DNA of 64,000 nucleotides. It comes from Buddleja alternifolia. Its lineage: Eukaryota > Streptophyta > Magnoliopsida > Lamiales > Scrophulariaceae. The position numbers were made by a program, and so were the translations under genes. The notes beneath the pieces are model-generated. The model was not told the origin of the DNA and ran no database searches. It was given only the letters and a program-made list of their open reading frames with translations. Shown one piece after another: positions 61,296 through 64,000 of the stretch; position 1 is the stretch's first letter, and each line of letters begins with the position of its first letter. The DNA lies in contig CM033391.1 in the NCBI GenBank assembly GCA_019426215.1, positions 9,288,708 to 9,352,707 on the forward strand. The letters run 5' to 3'.

Positions 61296-63180
61296 TCTGG
61301 TATTCTGAGTATGCTCTGTGGTTGCAGTTTAATCTGATCTTGCACATCAGAAAAGTTTTCCCGGGATATGTGATTTTGAAAATGTGGAGGTTTTGGAATA
61401 TCGAAAATCCAAACAAAGTAAGATATGGTCAAGGACCGTTAAATGCATATTGGATATGCACTTCATAGCGTATCTCGTGCACAAAGTCAAGAAATTCTGA
61501 TATTCATGACGACAAAATCATAGAATATAGAATCGTTGTCTTTTCTCGAGGATACTGGATATCTGACACAAATAACTCTAAGTTCACGAGTGGTTCTGGT
61601 TTACCATCGTTGGAGGAGCAGTGTCAATGAAATCATCTAAATGAACTTGTATAGATCATGTCAGAATTCATAGCTTTAGATAAAGTTGATGGAAAAGCTG
61701 AGTGACTACACAATATTTATAAGAGAACCAAGGTTGGAATCTTGGACGTATAAGAGTAAAAACCAGGTTTTAACCAAGTTCCAAACCGAGTTCCAAACCA
61801 AGTGCACATCTTACACTCCGGCTGATGAGCTGATGATGTTTATGGAAAACTTGATCAAGTCACTTGTGGTTTGGAATAGGTAAAGTGGTGTTGTGCATAA
61901 ACTTGGACGTCGTCACAGTTGTTGAGTGAGATCGGTCCTACTGTTTGTGGCACATATTCTCTGAAGAGAGAAACGTCTAGACGACGTGGTGTACGAGGTA
62001 CACAACTTGGTCAAAAATACGAAGGACTTGACCATTGGAGTAAAATCGAGAAAGTCGATGAAACATCCTATGGTGCATCGTTCAAAGAATTTGATGCAAG
62101 TGTGGTTTCTGAACGCCAAAATCATACTCTAAAGAAGATAATGATGCGTTGGATCAATTCAGAATTGTGGGGGACGTGGTCCTAGATAACTACATTTTGA
62201 ACGACGATCCCACATAGTAGTAAAAAGTAAGAATCTGCCTGAAAGATGGCAAGATTTCCTACAGTTACATACAAATGTGGGGGCTGTGGGTTAAGGTAAA
62301 ACCACCCAAACCTTAACAAGGTTACAAGGCGCACTTGGTAGCCGAAGGGAACCTTCAAATGGTAGACCTTGATCGTCTTTTCATATTTTCGGGAATGGGA
62401 ATTAAATCCAAATAATATTCCTTGTTATTGCTAATTTGCATAACCATGAGATATTTGAAATGGATATTAAGACTGCGTTCCTTAAACAAATGATTAGATG
62501 AGGAAGTTCACGGAACTAACCGAGGGATATGTTGGGTCGGTATACGGACTCGAACATAGCTCCAAAGTAGTGGCATGAAAGGTTTGACAAAATATTATGT
62601 TTTCAAACGACTTCATAATCAACGAGCGTGATACATGTGGTTTTAACAAAACACATAGCTCATAGTATGAAATTTCACTAAGGTTCAAAGCCAAAAGCTA
62701 CCTTTTCTGGTGTGAAAGTTTGATATGTTGATTATGTAAGTAATCATGACTACTGAAAGGATGTTGAAAAAGAATTCGACATAAATGATATGGGTACGGT
62801 CCAAAGGCTTGTCTTACTGAGACTTTACTTGGAAATAGTTTCCATAACAGTGCTCTTGTAAGAAAGTGATTAAAGACTTGGTGGAGAACCATGGTGCACC
62901 CATATTGAAATATGCACATATGCCCAATTTGATATATTGAGACAATAAGTCGGCAATAGCACGTGCATACAATTGCGATTGTCCGTCTGCAATAACAAAG
63001 GCATATAGTAGCATAAATAATGGTAAGTCTAGACAGGCTTGTCGTAGGCACAATACCATTAAGCAGTTGATCTAAGATGGCATTATCTCCATTGATCATG
63101 GAGGATAAAGTAGATCCTTTGACGAAAGGACTTCCATAGAGATCAAATAGACTGCCTATCAAGAGGAATGGGATTAAAGT
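61296..63180 (+). pseudogene. Second Copia remnant: integrase, reverse transcriptase, RNase H (heavily decayed)
   Basis: Short Copia signatures occur in the right order on the plus strand. About 62095-62160 gives VVSERQNHTLKKIM, the end of the integrase core. About 62310-62360 gives a KARLVAEG-like block. About 62455-62530 gives DIKTAFLK and a LDEEV-like block of the reverse transcriptase. About 62735-62800 gives the start of the connection (MLKKEFDINDMGT). About 62940 gives DNKSAIA and about 63100-63140 EDKVDPLTKGLP, the RNase H end. The segment is far shorter than a full pol and full of stops, so it has lost internal pieces. A 3' LTR was not defined. Confidence 0.7.
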
Positions 63181-64000
63181 CTACAAATTAAGAATTGACA
63201 CAGTGGTACGTGTCGAATGCACCAAAATATAATTACTGTTCTCACAAGAATTTGTAGTACTCGTAAGTCCAGGTCAAACCCTAGAGATTGGTTGATCAAA
63301 ATAATATTCAATGGGGAGGTTTGTTTGATGAATTAATAATGACAGGAATTAAATAGGAAGTTCAATAAATGTAAAGCATCGATTCAAGGATAGTTCGTTC
63401 TTCAATTCAAGTTGATCATAGACACCTAAAATACTATCTATTCTTTGATTACTTAGCCAAGAACATAAATAACCAGCTATTTATATCCCTATTAACTTCC
63501 GTATATCATTAACCAAAGCCCAGCACCCGGTTAAATTCTTATTATCAACTGACTCGGTATTAAGCAATCCTAATCATGTTAATAATAGCATAACGAATTA
63601 GAAGCGACTAAGGATAAACAATAGTTTAAGCAAGCGCCAACTATTTAATTTACTCTAATGTTTCCCTTAGGTTATCAACGAAAATTGGGATCCTAATCAT
63701 GAAAACCTAATTGCTACATGCATAAATCAAACATAACAATTACGGATTATGAAGATTTGTTAGCAATAGATTGTAATAGATAATCAACTAATGTGCACCT
63801 TAGATTATTATCTAAACAAGCATGAACATTAAGAATAAGAAACAAAAGATAATCAAACCGTAGATAGATAGATGAAGCTCCGTGTCTCACAACATGTGAA
63901 TCAAAATGAACTCCCTTGAATCGAAATAAAAACTTAGCTACTCATAATTGTAAGTATAAAACTTGAAAATACTATTTTTCTAACTCTCTTCTCTTTGTTT
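63181..64000. other. Unclassified, probably repeat-derived DNA at the window end
   Basis: There is no gene on either strand. The composition and texts such as ggaccctaatcatg-like and gctactcataattg blocks resemble LTR or leader sequence of a Gypsy-type element on the minus strand, but no LTR end lies within the window, so this is only an impression. Confidence 0.3.

Noticed and set aside
62698..63162. 154-codon open frame on the minus strand
   Set aside because: Runs opposite to the decayed Copia reverse transcriptase/RNase H remnant.
1..64000. A new multi-gene system or gene cluster
   Set aside because: Only two intact genes are present, of known families and unrelated pathways; all other coding text is transposon-derived or unplaced.

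Overview
The window looks like plant nuclear DNA, most likely from a core eudicot. It is AT-rich and intron-bearing, with long intergenic stretches full of transposable elements. It holds two intact protein-coding genes in plant-specific forms: a CNOT4-type RING/RRM E3 ligase and a miR172-targeted euAP2 transcription factor. The repeats are typical plant families (Copia LTR elements, L1-type LINE with RNase H, PIF/Harbinger, hAT, Mutator-like MITEs, tRNA-derived SINEs). I could not place the species.

Layout. 0-7.5 kb: repeats only. These are a hAT-type non-autonomous element with a perfect 8-bp target-site duplication (TSD), a solo LTR with a perfect 5-bp TSD, a tRNA-type SINE, an inverted second copy of the hAT family, an LTR end, an unrecognised coding-like 0.6 kb segment, and a second solo LTR. 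7958-14173: one decayed PIF/Harbinger element with TTA TSD, 26-bp terminal inverted repeats (TIRs) and remnants of both its transposase and its Myb/SANT-like gene. A 918-bp hAT element and a 461-bp Mutator-like MITE are inserted in the transposase part, each with a perfect TSD. 15227-21850: a decayed minus-strand Copia element with a 182-bp 3' LTR, split by a 2.2 kb solo LTR. 22.1-23.5 kb: a Mutator-like MITE and a three-unit tandem repeat.

24.1-34.5 kb: the CNOT4-like gene, plus strand, with 12 coding exons that join in frame to about 993 codons, a 5'-UTR intron and a probable 3'-UTR intron. 34.5-42.2 kb: AT-rich DNA with degraded MITE-like elements. 42245-45593: the TOE1/RAP2-7-like gene, minus strand, with 10 coding exons giving 481 aa, two AP2 domains, an EAR-like motif and a miR172 site. 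46837-53014: a structurally complete but mutated LINE, flanked by a TSD of at least 11 bp, inserted about 1.2 kb upstream of the AP2-like start codon. 53-64 kb: AT-rich DNA, a solo LTR of the same family as the one at 5.9 kb, a second SINE, a Copia LTR with gag, a GC-rich coding-like stretch, a second Copia remnant with a primer-binding site, and an unclassified end.

The two host genes act in separate pathways: CCR4-NOT linked mRNA and protein quality control, and miR172/AP2 control of phase change and flowering. Nothing in the sequence ties them together. I found no clearly new multi-gene system. The most unusual items are the nested transposons with readable boundaries, a 146-bp tandem duplication that copies a splice donor inside the AP2-like gene, and two coding-like segments I could not identify (5309-5916 and about 59770-60137).
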